Assembly (NCBI GenBank): GCA_031262285.1
Contig: JAISHZ010000146.1
Location: 1-6,522 of the forward strand
Length of the DNA: 6,522 bases
Origin: Lachnospiraceae bacterium
GTDB taxonomy: Bacteria > Bacillota_A > Clostridia > Lachnospirales > Lachnospiraceae
Direction of reading: 5' to 3'
The number at the start of each line of letters is the position of its first letter. Within the stretch, counting starts at the first letter, position 1. Shown piece after piece: positions 1 through 6,037 of the stretch. The notes below the pieces were generated by a model that was not told where the DNA came from, did no database searches, and saw only the letters and a list, made by a program, of their open reading frames with translations. The position numbers were made by a program, and so were the translations under genes.

Positions 1-545
1 TTGTTTCTCAAGCTTGTTCTGATATTTGTAGAGGAAATATCTAGTTTGGGAAAAGGAAAGGTCATGATCCGCGCGTCATATTTTTGCGTCAATTCTTGCT
101 GTTTTTGTTCTAGGAGGGCTTCGGTAATATCGTTACGAGTGGTCACCAACAAAGAGCTTGCAGCAAAGATTCGTTCCGGTTCTCTCCAATTTTCGATGGT
201 AAATAAGGAATCTGCTCCCAAAATGAAATAGAGTTCCCAATCCGGATGAAGCAACGCTAATTCTTCCAGTGTTTCGAATGTATAGGTGTATCCTCCTCGA
301 CGTACCTCGATATCGCAAACCAAAAAGGATGGATGGTCTTCTACTGCCAATCGCGTCATTTCCAAACGGTCAGTCGCAGTCGCGTTCACAGTGTTTTCCT
401 TAAAATAAGAAACTGCGGAAGGTAGAAACATCACACAATCTAAGTTGGCACTTGCTTGGGCGTACTCTCCCAGAAGTAAATGTCCCTTATGAATCGGGTC
501 AAATGTGCCGCCCAAAAGTCCGACTTTTCGTTTGTGGATTGCCAT
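1..545 (-). CDS. nadD: Nicotinate-nucleotide adenylyltransferase NadD (3' end cut by window edge)
   Basis: NadD transfers an adenylyl group from ATP to nicotinate mononucleotide to make deamido-NAD, a cytoplasmic step of NAD synthesis. I read 181 codons from the ATG at 545-543 to the window edge without a stop. Near the N-terminus is the nucleotidyltransferase signature GGTFDPIHKGH (residues 12-22), with the two histidines (H19, H22) of the HxGH motif. At residues 170-176 is ISSTNIR, the family's C-terminal SSTxIR motif. Both diagnostic ends are therefore present, and since the family is usually about 190-210 residues only a short tail is missing. The start is fixed by AAGGAG at 551-556 with a 5-nt spacer and by the normal distance to GGTFDP. 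It overlaps the end of yhbY by 47 nt, so the two are probably co-transcribed and translationally coupled. No frameshift or missing motif was seen. Identification is firm. Confidence 0.96.
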   Translation of the reverse strand, partial: MAIHKRKVGLLGGTFDPIHKGHLLLGEYAQASANLDCVMFLPSAVSYFKENTVNATATDRLEMTRLAVEDHPSFLVCDIEVRRGGYTYTFETLEELALLHPDWELYFILGADSLFTIENWREPERIFAASSLLVTTRNDITEALLEQKQQELTQKYDARIMTFPFPKLDISSTNIRTSLRN

Positions 546-834
546 GAGTACTCCTTGTTGTCTTTTCCTGTTTTTGCATTTCTTTATACAAAATTATCTT
601 GCTGCCAAGCACACGAACTACTTGTGAATGTGTCCGCTCTGCGATGGTCGTCGCCAGATCTTTGGGATCAAGAGCACAATTCTTTTGCACTCCGATTTTC
701 ATCAATTCTCTCGTGTGAAAGGCGTCCCGAATACCGTCTGTGAGTTCGGGTGTCAAGCCTGCTTTGCCGACATAATAGATCGGATCTAAATCATGCGCTT
801 GACTCGATAAAATGGCTCTTTGCTTGCTTGTCAT
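499..834 (-). CDS. yhbY: YhbY/CRS1-type ribosome-assembly RNA-binding protein
   Basis: This 111-residue protein belongs to the CRS1/YhbY (CRM) family, small RNA-binding proteins associated with pre-50S ribosomal particles. The N-terminal part matches the family layout: a KQR.ILSS.AH start (residues 4-14), the loop VGKAGLT (22-28) corresponding to the family's GKxGLT motif, RELMKI (42-47), and a final strand VLGSKIILYK (75-84). The domain ends near residue 85. Residues 86-111 form a charged, low-hydrophobicity tail (MQKQEKTTRSTHGNPQ...) that makes the protein longer than the usual 95-100 residues and overlaps the start of nadD by 47 nt. The ATG is supported by AAGGAG at 839-844, 4 nt upstream. 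The gene follows obgE after 110 nt, which fits a shared role in large-subunit assembly. The family is secure; the exact cellular task is known only in outline. Confidence 0.92.
   Translation of the reverse strand: MTSKQRAILSSQAHDLDPIYYVGKAGLTPELTDGIRDAFHTRELMKIGVQKNCALDPKDLATTIAERTHSQVVRVLGSKIILYKEMQKQEKTTRSTHGNPQTKSRTFGRHI
551..556 (-). promoter_or_regulatory. Ribosome binding site of nadD, inside yhbY
   Basis: The minus strand reads AAGGAG, then 5 nt, then the nadD ATG. The site lies entirely inside the yhbY coding frame. It supports the start at 545 and therefore the 47-nt gene overlap. Confidence 0.8.
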
Positions 835-862
835 ATAGCTCCTTACATAAATCGTAAAATGA

Positions 863-882
863 CTCTGTTCGTCTGTGTTCGT
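863..882 (-). repeat. Tandem 10-bp direct repeat upstream of yhbY
   Basis: On the minus strand, ACGAACACAG is followed immediately by ACGAACAGAG (9 of 10 bases identical). A third, weaker copy (CCGAACAGAT) lies at about 904-913. The repeat is in the 110-nt gap between obgE and yhbY. It could be chance or a small binding site. I see no convincing promoter or terminator in this gap. Confidence 0.5.
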
Positions 883-944
883 TATTTCAACTGCGAATCG
901 TTGATCTGTTCGGTTATCTGTGTCATATGTTTAGTGTAACGCAA

Positions 945-2234
945 TCATTTGTAATAATCAAATGAAAGTCCATACATTCTTACGGTATTTCCATCCTGTA
1001 TGCCTAGTTCGACCAATTCATCCAGTATACCGGTTTCTTTTAAGAATTTTTGAAAAAATGCAAATCCACGTTCGCTTTCCAAATTCGTATATCCCAACAT
1101 TTTTTCGATACGAGGACCTTCAACGACATATTCCTCTGCTTCTTTATCATAAATGACTGTATAAGGATCTTTCCCCGGATCCTCCTCCGGACTCGGGAAA
1201 TATTCTTGCCTAAAAATAAGCATCGGTTCTTGTGTGTCGGCAAGAAGCTTCGCCACATGGTACAAAAGCGGTGTCAGTCCTTCTCCTGAGACTGCGGAAA
1301 TTGCATATACCGTATGTCCCATGGGTTCAAACTCGCGTTTTAACGCTTGGATCGGATCGCGATCCGCATCCCAAATCGCATCTATTTTGTTGGCAGCGAT
1401 CACTTGGGGGCGTTTCGCAATATCGGGATTGTACTTCTCTAATTCGCTCCAAATGGCATATACATCCTGAATGGGATCACGCCCTTCGACACCGGCAGCA
1501 TCTACGATATGAATCAATACTCTTGTTCTTTCGATATGGCGTAAGAAGTCGTATCCCAATCCCAATCCTTGCGAGGCTCCTTCGATGATGCCGGGAATAT
1601 CCGCGATGACAAAGCTGTTTTGTTCATCCAACTCTACGACTCCCAAGTTGGGGATTAAAGTCGTGAAGTGATAATCCGCTATTTTGGGTCTGGCATTCGT
1701 GACACGAGAGAGAAAGGTAGATTTACCAACATTGGGGAATCCGACCAATCCTACGTCGGCGATCACTTTTAATTCCAAAATCAATTCCAGTTCTTGTGCC
1801 TCTTCGCCGGGTTGAGCGTATTTGGGCGCTTGCATTTTGCTGGTAGCATAATGCTGATTCCCTTTACCGCCTCGACCGCCGCGTAGGAGCACGAACCGTT
1901 TTTGTGTACCGGACAAATCGGTAATGACTTTTCCGCTATGGGCTTCTTTGACGACGGTTCCTTCCGGTAGACGCAAGATGATATCACTACCATCCTTGCC
2001 GGAACAATTTCGCTTGTTGCCGTTTTCTCCATCTTGCGCATGAAAAGATTTGTGGTAACGATAATCAGCAAGCGTATTTTGCCTTTTATCCAGTTCTAAG
2101 ATGACACTGCCGCCCTTTCCGCCGTCGCCGCCGTCAGGTCCGCCTGTCGGTACAAACTTTTCATGGCGAAAGGAAATATGACCATCTCCGCCTTTGCCGC
2201 TTCGTACCGTAATCTTTACTTTATCTGAAAACAT
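945..2234 (-). CDS. obgE: Obg-family ribosome-assembly GTPase ObgE/CgtA
   Basis: Obg is an essential cytoplasmic GTPase that binds the 50S subunit and acts in its maturation and in stress responses. The 429-residue product has the complete family architecture. A glycine-rich Obg fold (about residues 1-158) begins MFSDKVKITVRSGKGGDG and includes GGPDGGDGGKGG (31-42). The G domain shows G1 GFPNVGKST (165-173), G2 FTTLIPNLG (190-198), G3 DIPG (212-215), G4 NKID (282-285) and G5 SAVSGEG (313-319). A C-terminal OCT domain spans about 345-429. The open frame extends further upstream to 2330, but ATG 2234 is preferred because it has GGAGGT 4 nt upstream and begins exactly at the conserved MF.D; the extension would run through a perfect hairpin. 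Length matches typical Obg (about 428 residues). It lies 102 nt after rpmA, behind a terminator-like hairpin, so its expression may be set by read-through. Highly confident. Confidence 0.98.
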   Translation of the reverse strand: MFSDKVKITVRSGKGGDGHISFRHEKFVPTGGPDGGDGGKGGSVILELDKRQNTLADYRYHKSFHAQDGENGNKRNCSGKDGSDIILRLPEGTVVKEAHSGKVITDLSGTQKRFVLLRGGRGGKGNQHYATSKMQAPKYAQPGEEAQELELILELKVIADVGLVGFPNVGKSTFLSRVTNARPKIADYHFTTLIPNLGVVELDEQNSFVIADIPGIIEGASQGLGLGYDFLRHIERTRVLIHIVDAAGVEGRDPIQDVYAIWSELEKYNPDIAKRPQVIAANKIDAIWDADRDPIQALKREFEPMGHTVYAISAVSGEGLTPLLYHVAKLLADTQEPMLIFRQEYFPSPEEDPGKDPYTVIYDKEAEEYVVEGPRIEKMLGYTNLESERGFAFFQKFLKETGILDELVELGIQDGNTVRMYGLSFDYYK

Positions 2235-2238
2235 CGTT

Positions 2239-2244
2239 ACCTCC
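2239..2244 (-). promoter_or_regulatory. Ribosome binding site of obgE
   Basis: GGAGGT lies 4 nt before the ATG at 2234 and decides the start against a longer in-frame extension. It directly abuts the run of five Ts that follows the hairpin, so the hairpin, U-run and ribosome binding site form one compact block. Confidence 0.85.
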
Positions 2245-2279
2245 AAAAAGGCTCCAAACAAGCATATTGTTTGGAGCCT
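2245..2279 (-). terminator. Terminator-like hairpin between rpmA and obgE
   Basis: In the minus-strand transcript the arms AGGCTCCAAACAA (2279-2267) and TTGTTTGGAGCCT (2261-2249) form a perfect 13-bp stem with a 5-nt loop, followed by four unpaired Us (a run of five counting the last stem base). This has the form of an intrinsic terminator placed after rpmA. There is no room for a promoter between it and the obgE ribosome binding site. If it terminates, obgE must therefore depend on read-through or antitermination, so an attenuator or partial terminator setting the ratio of ribosomal proteins to ObgE is a reasonable inference. A role as an RNA-processing or stability element is an alternative. 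Confidence 0.8.
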
Positions 2280-2336
2280 ACTGTGACCCTTTGCATGGGA
2301 TACAACCTGCGAATAGGAACTATCGGACAATACTTT

Positions 2337-2636
2337 TTATGCTTCTTTCACGCTGTTCTCTCTCGGATAAACAGATGCTTTCTTGCGATCCCGTCCTAAG
2401 CGTTCAAAGCGTACAATCCCGTCTATCTTGGCAAATAAGGTGTCGTCTCCACCTCTGCCCACATTCTTGCCGGGATGAATCTTCGTGCCTCTCTGGCGAT
2501 ATAGAATATTGCCTGCTTTCACGAACTGTCCATCAGCACGCTTGGCTCCCAGCCTCTTTGATTCGGAATCTCGTCCGTTCCTGGTAGAACCAACTCCCTT
2601 TTTATGAGCAAAAAACTGAAGATTCAGTCTGATCAT
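2337..2636 (-). CDS. rpmA: 50S ribosomal protein L27 with cleavable N-terminal extension
   Basis: Ribosomal protein L27 (bL27) sits near the peptidyl-transferase centre of the 50S subunit. The 99-residue product carries the family core [24 protein letters not shown] (about residues 50-73). It begins [14 protein letters not shown], the Firmicute-type extension that the protease Prp removes between F9 and A10, so that mature L27 should start AHKKGVGS. The ATG overlaps the stop of prp in an ATGA (2633-2636) and has a strong AGGAGGT at 2643-2649, 6 nt upstream, inside prp. The gene is in the rplU-prp-rpmA operon, with its processing enzyme encoded just before it. The terminator-like hairpin follows about 60 nt after its stop. 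Identification is certain; the cleavage is inferred from the motif and the neighbour. Confidence 0.99.
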   Translation of the reverse strand: MIRLNLQFFAHKKGVGSTRNGRDSESKRLGAKRADGQFVKAGNILYRQRGTKIHPGKNVGRGGDDTLFAKIDGIVRFERLGRDRKKASVYPRENSVKEA

Positions 2637-2965
2637 CGTGGTACCTCCTCATATCGAATTTGTAAATGTTTCGCGCCATAGGTGTCTCGTATTTGTTTCA
2701 GTCCATAAACCATGGCATCCAATAGAAAAATTGATTTTTCCTGTAACTTTCCCGTAAATGTAGCGACCAAATAACCCGAATCTTGCTGATTGAAGATCAT
2801 CTTCTCTCCGGCCAATTCCTCCAAAACATTGAGGGTATTGATCACTAATACTGAGACAGCGGCGCATACGATATCTTTTTGTTTCTTAGCGTATCCCGCG
2901 TGCCCGATACAGGAAAGGGAATGATACTCTTTGTCCTGATTGAGGGTAATCGTTACTTGTATCAT
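2633..2965 (-). CDS. prp: Ribosomal-processing cysteine protease Prp (YsxB/DUF464 family)
   Basis: Prp is the cysteine protease that cuts the N-terminal extension from L27 in Firmicutes and relatives, a step needed for functional ribosomes. The 110-residue product shows the family's active site: GHAGY with H22, and [10 protein letters not shown] with C34. This spacing matches the catalytic His22/Cys34 pair known for the Staphylococcus aureus enzyme. The length is typical. It lies between rplU (2 nt upstream) and rpmA (4-nt overlap), the classic arrangement, and its presumed substrate is the next gene's product. I see no good Shine-Dalgarno site before its ATG: the bases upstream read AAGCTTAACC and include the rplU stop. 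Translation is therefore probably coupled to rplU, which may keep the protease well below the level of the ribosomal proteins. Function is assigned with high confidence from motif plus context. Confidence 0.97.
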   Translation of the reverse strand: MIQVTITLNQDKEYHSLSCIGHAGYAKKQKDIVCAAVSVLVINTLNVLEELAGEKMIFNQQDSGYLVATFTGKLQEKSIFLLDAMVYGLKQIRDTYGAKHLQIRYEEVPR

Positions 2966-2967
2966 GG

Positions 2968-3273
2968 TTAAGCTTGAATTTTGTCAATGGTTACTCTGGT
3001 GAAAGCTTGTCTGTGACCGTTTTTCTTATGATAGCCGGTCTTTCTTTTGTACTTGTACACGATGACTTTTTTGTTCTTTCCGTGTTCTAAGACTGTTGCT
3101 GATACGGTCGCATTGGCGACATCTGCACCGATCTTGAGTGTGTCGTCGCTGAGTGCGAGCACTTTGTCGAACACGTAAGTACTTCCTGCTTCTGCGTTGA
3201 GTTTTTCGATTTTGAGAGTATCACCCTCCGAAACTTTGTACTGCTTTCCACCTGTAATAATTATTGCGTACAT
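2968..3273 (-). CDS. rplU: 50S ribosomal protein L21
   Basis: Ribosomal protein L21 (bL21) binds 23S rRNA in the large subunit. The 101-residue product has the expected length, the start MYAIIITGGKQYKV, and the C-terminal L21 signature around VIVYKYKRKTGYHKKNGHRQAFT (about residues 69-91). The ATG has AGGAGG at 3280-3285, 6 nt upstream. It is the first gene of a compact rplU-prp-rpmA operon with its own near-consensus promoter (3403-3431) and a structured untranslated leader, which suggests leader-based control, possibly feedback by a ribosomal protein. The stop codon is 2 nt from the prp start. No irregularities were seen. Identification is certain. Confidence 0.99.
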   Translation of the reverse strand: MYAIIITGGKQYKVSEGDTLKIEKLNAEAGSTYVFDKVLALSDDTLKIGADVANATVSATVLEHGKNKKVIVYKYKRKTGYHKKNGHRQAFTRVTIDKIQA

Positions 3274-3397
3274 AAGGCACCTCCTTTTTTGTTATCTCGC
3301 TAAGCATGGTGATGAGTGCGACGCTTTTGCGGCAGTCATGCTTACCAAATTGGACGGAGTGGTTAATTCCGTAAACCATGTCATTAAGCGGCATACT
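3274..3397 (-). ncRNA. Structured 5' leader of rplU (candidate L21 leader RNA)
   Basis: From the inferred start of transcription (about 3396-3397) to the rplU ATG there is a leader of about 124 nt. Its main element is a hairpin closed by the perfect 8-bp arms UAAGCAUG (3344-3337) and CAUGCUUA (3308-3301). Inside it, UGC-CGC-AAAA-GCG-(UC)-GCA can form a second helix with a GC-rich stem and a 2-nt bulge. Upstream of it, GGUU...AACC (about 3377-3361) may form a smaller hairpin. There is no U-run after the main hairpin; an A-rich stretch and the ribosome binding site follow, so control of translation or RNA stability is likelier than termination. Leaders upstream of rplU are a known RNA class in Firmicutes. 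The position fits, but I could not test the match to the family's consensus. Confidence 0.55.
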
Positions 3398-3402
3398 TTA
3401 GG

Positions 3403-3431
3403 ATTTTATCACGTCTTCTTTTGCCTGTCAA
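3403..3431 (-). promoter_or_regulatory. Near-consensus sigma-A promoter of the rplU operon
   Basis: The minus strand reads TTGACA (3431-3426), a 17-nt spacer, then TAAAAT (3408-3403). The -35 box is a perfect consensus, the spacing is optimal, and the -10 box differs at one base and is preceded by TGA, an extended -10 (TGn). Transcription should start at about 3396-3397. It lies just downstream of smpB and should give strong expression of rplU-prp-rpmA. Confidence 0.85.
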
Positions 3432-3463
3432 AAGGTAAATTTTTCTGCTTTCTCGTCACTCCG

Positions 3464-3952
3464 TTAATCGACGGAGGAATGATTTCGTTGCTTGAACTCC
3501 TTTTCAACTTCTCGTCGCTGATCCTTTTGTGCGATCGCGTCACGTTTATCATAGAGCTTTTTGCCGCGTGCCAGTCCGATTTCTACTTTTGCTTTCCCGT
3601 CTTTGAAATAAACTTTCAAAGGGACTAATGTTACACCTTTGAGAGTGACTTTATTGGATAGTTTTAAGATTTCGGATTTGTGCAGCAACAGTTTGCGGAC
3701 ACGCAAGGGATCCTTGTTGAAAATATTTCCTTTTTCATAAGGACTGATGTGCATCCCGTAGACAAAGACTTCTCGGCTCTCAATTCGCAGAAAGGACTCC
3801 TTGATGCTACAATGTCCCATACGAAGAGATTTTACCTCCGTACCATGTAGAGAAATGCCTGCTTCGTAGGTTTCATCAATAAAATAGTCATGATAGGCTT
3901 TTTTGTTATTCGCTACCAGTTTTTGTGATTCATTTTTTTTCTTGTTTTCCAT
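3464..3952 (-). CDS. smpB: SsrA (tmRNA)-binding protein SmpB
   Basis: SmpB binds tmRNA and brings it to stalled ribosomes, where trans-translation tags the unfinished protein for degradation. The 162-residue product has the family's beta-barrel core, including [10 protein letters not shown] (37-46), ISPYEKGN (69-76) and HKSEI (91-95). The C-terminal region [27 protein letters not shown] (about 127-153) is the basic tail that reaches into the empty mRNA channel. The ATG has GGAGGA at 3961-3966, 8 nt upstream. It follows rnr by 50 nt, a common pairing, since RNase R degrades the faulty mRNAs released by trans-translation. The tmRNA gene that often follows smpB is absent: only 190 nt separate it from rplU, too few for a tmRNA. 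No obvious terminator follows; a 6-bp hairpin spans the stop codon region without a U-run. Identification is certain. Confidence 0.98.
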   Translation of the reverse strand: MENKKKNESQKLVANNKKAYHDYFIDETYEAGISLHGTEVKSLRMGHCSIKESFLRIESREVFVYGMHISPYEKGNIFNKDPLRVRKLLLHKSEILKLSNKVTLKGVTLVPLKVYFKDGKAKVEIGLARGKKLYDKRDAIAQKDQRREVEKEFKQRNHSSVD

Positions 3953-3954
3953 GA

Positions 3955-3987
3955 ATGAGATCCTCCGTGTTCCATCTTCAATCTCAT
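3955..3987 (-). promoter_or_regulatory. Possible hairpin presenting the smpB ribosome binding site
   Basis: In the rnr-smpB gap, ATGAGAT (3987-3981) and ATCTCAT (3961-3955) are perfectly complementary over 7 bp and enclose a 19-nt loop. The smpB ribosome binding site GGAGG (3966-3962) sits at the 3' edge of that loop, and the start codon is just beyond the stem. This could tune translation, but a 7-bp AT-rich stem can occur by chance. Confidence 0.35.
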
Positions 3988-4002
3988 GGGACCTAGTGGT
4001 GT

Positions 4003-5982
4003 TTAGGGTTCTTCTGCAATGGTGAAATAGATCACGCCGCGTTCTTTGTCACAGCGTGTTACCCGGATTCGAACAAGCATTCCTAATGTAAAACGCTGAT
4101 TTGTGGTTTCCCCGACCATCGCATAGTCCTCTTCGTGAAAGAGGTAATTGTCTCCGGGTAAGTTGGCTATGGGAACCAACCCTTCTACCGTGTTCGCCAA
4201 TTCTACATAGATCCCCCATGCAGTGACACCGCTGATCTGCCCCTCAAATTCTTCTCCGATATGAGCATCCATATATTCCGCTTTTTTGCGTTTTGTGACC
4301 TCGCGTTGTGCTTCGTCCGCTCGACGTTCATTTTCGGAACTTGAAAGCGCTACTTGAGGTAGGATATCACGATAATGCGCGATTCGTTCGTCAGAAAGCT
4401 TTTGTCGCAAGTGTTCTTTGACGATCCGATGAATCTGCAAATCCGGATAGCGGCGAATCGGTGATGTGAAATGACAGTATTCTTTGCAAGAGAGTCCAAA
4501 ATGTCCCACACATAGGGTGGAATACTTGGCTTGTTTCATGCTGCGAAGCGCTAAACGGCTGATCATCGCCTCCTCGGGTTTCCCATCTACTTTTCTTAAG
4601 ACTCGTTGAATCTCTTTGGGTGAAATCTTACGTGATGTCTTTTTGAGTATGACTCCAAACTTTTGTGTGAGGGTACTGAGCTTTTCAATCTTTTCTTCGT
4701 CCGGCAGTTCATGGATGCGATATACAAACGGGATGTCCAGCCGGAAAAAGTGCATCGCGATCGTTTCATTGGCTGCTAACATAAAATCTTCTATGATATC
4801 CGTTGCGGTATTTCGTTTTCTTACGACAATATCCGTCGGGTGACCATCATCGTCAACGATGACTTTTGCCTCCGGGAAGTCGAAATCAATCGCACCGCGC
4901 TTTTTTCTCTTTTTTCGAAGAAGAGCGGACAGTTGCTTCATTTGTCGCAAATGGAATACTAACTCACTGTCTGCATCGGCTTCTTCTAATTCTTGCGATG
5001 TGATAAGAGTCTCCACTGCAGTGTAGGTCATTCGACGATTGACGCATATCACAGACTCGCATATTTCGTAGTCGATTCGATCGCCCATTTCATCGATTTT
5101 CATGAAACAACTTAATGCAAGACGATCTTCGCCTTCATTTAAAGAACAAATACCATTCGAAAGGGTACGCGGCAGCATAGGAATCACACGGTCCGGAAGA
5201 TAGATACTGGTTCCTCTGTTTTTTGCTTCCCAGTCCAGTGCGGAATTTTCTTGTACATAATTGGTCACGTCCGCGATATGCACTCCTAAACAGTAACACC
5301 CGTCTTCGAAGCTGATACTTACAGCATCGTCCAGATCTTTGGCATCCTCTCCGTCTATGGTCACCATGAACGTGTCGCGCAAATCGCGGCGACCCTCTCT
5401 GTCTTTGGGCGTTACTTCAGAAGCAACACGCAACGCTTGCTTTTGTACTTTGGAGGGAAAAGATACCGGAATCCCCATTTCATACACGATAGATAGGACA
5501 TCGACACCCGGTTGTGTGGCTTCTCCCAGTATTTCGCTGATGTCTCCTGTAGGATTTCGATCCGCAGAACCATAGTCCGTAATCTTCACTACGACCTTTT
5601 GTCCATCTTGTGCATTCCGGGAGTATTGTATCGGTACATAGATATCAGTTCCCACCTTGTCGTTATCCGGTATCACATACCCATATTTTCGCCCGGATAG
5701 ATAAAAAGTACCTACTACCTGTGTTATTCCGCGAGCAAGGACACAGACCACTTTTGCTACTGTTCTGTCACTTCTTTGATTTTCCAACAAGACAATTTCA
5801 ACTGTATCTTTGTGAAGAGCGTCCGCTTCCATCCCGGCCGGAACATAATAATCTCTTCCGTTTTCAGGAACCTTGACAAAGCCAAATCCTTTGGCGTTTG
5901 CCAAATAAGTACCGATTATTTTTTCTTTTCGCATGGAAACGATTTTGATCATCGCTGTATTGGTTGAATCTTGTCTTCGCAT
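4003..5982 (-). CDS. rnr: Ribonuclease R, short form (3'-5' exoribonuclease, RNB family)
   Basis: RNase R degrades structured RNA from the 3' end and helps clear mRNAs after trans-translation. In the 659-residue product I see two cold-shock-like domains (about 23-83 with KGFGFV at 31-36, and 85-155), the RNB catalytic domain (about 200-525) and one S1 domain (about 574-657). The metal-binding acidic motif is intact at D210, D216, D218 and D219 (in DAKDLDDA). [15 protein letters not shown] (501-515) is the second RNB signature. Compared with typical Firmicute RNase R (often over 700 residues) it lacks the N-terminal winged-helix region and ends right after S1, without a lysine-rich tail. ATG 5982 is supported by AGGAG 4 nt upstream; later Met11 and Met17 have no such site, and an in-frame stop lies 17 codons upstream. 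It precedes smpB by 50 nt and follows a terminator-like hairpin after secG. RNase II is less likely given the smpB linkage. Confidence 0.95.
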   Translation of the reverse strand: MRRQDSTNTAMIKIVSMRKEKIIGTYLANAKGFGFVKVPENGRDYYVPAGMEADALHKDTVEIVLLENQRSDRTVAKVVCVLARGITQVVGTFYLSGRKYGYVIPDNDKVGTDIYVPIQYSRNAQDGQKVVVKITDYGSADRNPTGDISEILGEATQPGVDVLSIVYEMGIPVSFPSKVQKQALRVASEVTPKDREGRRDLRDTFMVTIDGEDAKDLDDAVSISFEDGCYCLGVHIADVTNYVQENSALDWEAKNRGTSIYLPDRVIPMLPRTLSNGICSLNEGEDRLALSCFMKIDEMGDRIDYEICESVICVNRRMTYTAVETLITSQELEEADADSELVFHLRQMKQLSALLRKKRKKRGAIDFDFPEAKVIVDDDGHPTDIVVRKRNTATDIIEDFMLAANETIAMHFFRLDIPFVYRIHELPDEEKIEKLSTLTQKFGVILKKTSRKISPKEIQRVLRKVDGKPEEAMISRLALRSMKQAKYSTLCVGHFGLSCKEYCHFTSPIRRYPDLQIHRIVKEHLRQKLSDERIAHYRDILPQVALSSSENERRADEAQREVTKRKKAEYMDAHIGEEFEGQISGVTAWGIYVELANTVEGLVPIANLPGDNYLFHEEDYAMVGETTNQRFTLGMLVRIRVTRCDKERGVIYFTIAEEP

Positions 5983-5986
5983 CTTA

Positions 5987-5991
5987 CTCCT
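5987..5991 (-). promoter_or_regulatory. Ribosome binding site of rnr
   Basis: AGGAG lies 4 nt before the ATG at 5982. It decides the start in favour of the first methionine and against Met11 or Met17, which have no purine-rich site before them. This fixes the N-terminus as short. Confidence 0.75.
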
Positions 5992-6037
5992 GTCCGTATC
6001 TTCCGGTTGAATCGTAACGAAAAGTATGCATTATCAT

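Noticed and set aside
1050..1588. Overlapping plus-strand open frames of up to 118 codons opposite obgE
   Set aside because: They lie wholly antisense to a clearly conserved gene, overlap each other in different frames and have no recognisable domain. They are frame shadows.
2235..2330. A 32-residue N-terminal extension of ObgE to an ATG at 2330
   Set aside because: The extension would be translated through the perfect hairpin and has no family counterpart. ATG 2234 has GGAGGT and starts at the conserved MF.D residues.
3274..3463. A tmRNA gene between smpB and rplU
   Set aside because: Only 190 nt are available, and they contain a promoter and the rplU leader. No tRNA-like acceptor ends or tag-peptide frame were seen.
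3459..3476. Hairpin CTCCGT/ACGGAG spanning the smpB stop codon, as a terminator
   Set aside because: The stem is only 6 bp and no U-run follows; the next bases are TGACGAGAAAGC. It may be a weak stem but does not support termination.
3197..3628. A 143-codon plus-strand frame across the rplU-smpB gap
   Set aside because: It crosses the 3' part of smpB, the rplU promoter and leader and the start of rplU, all of which are well supported on the other strand. The product is low-complexity and hydrophobic, without a family match.
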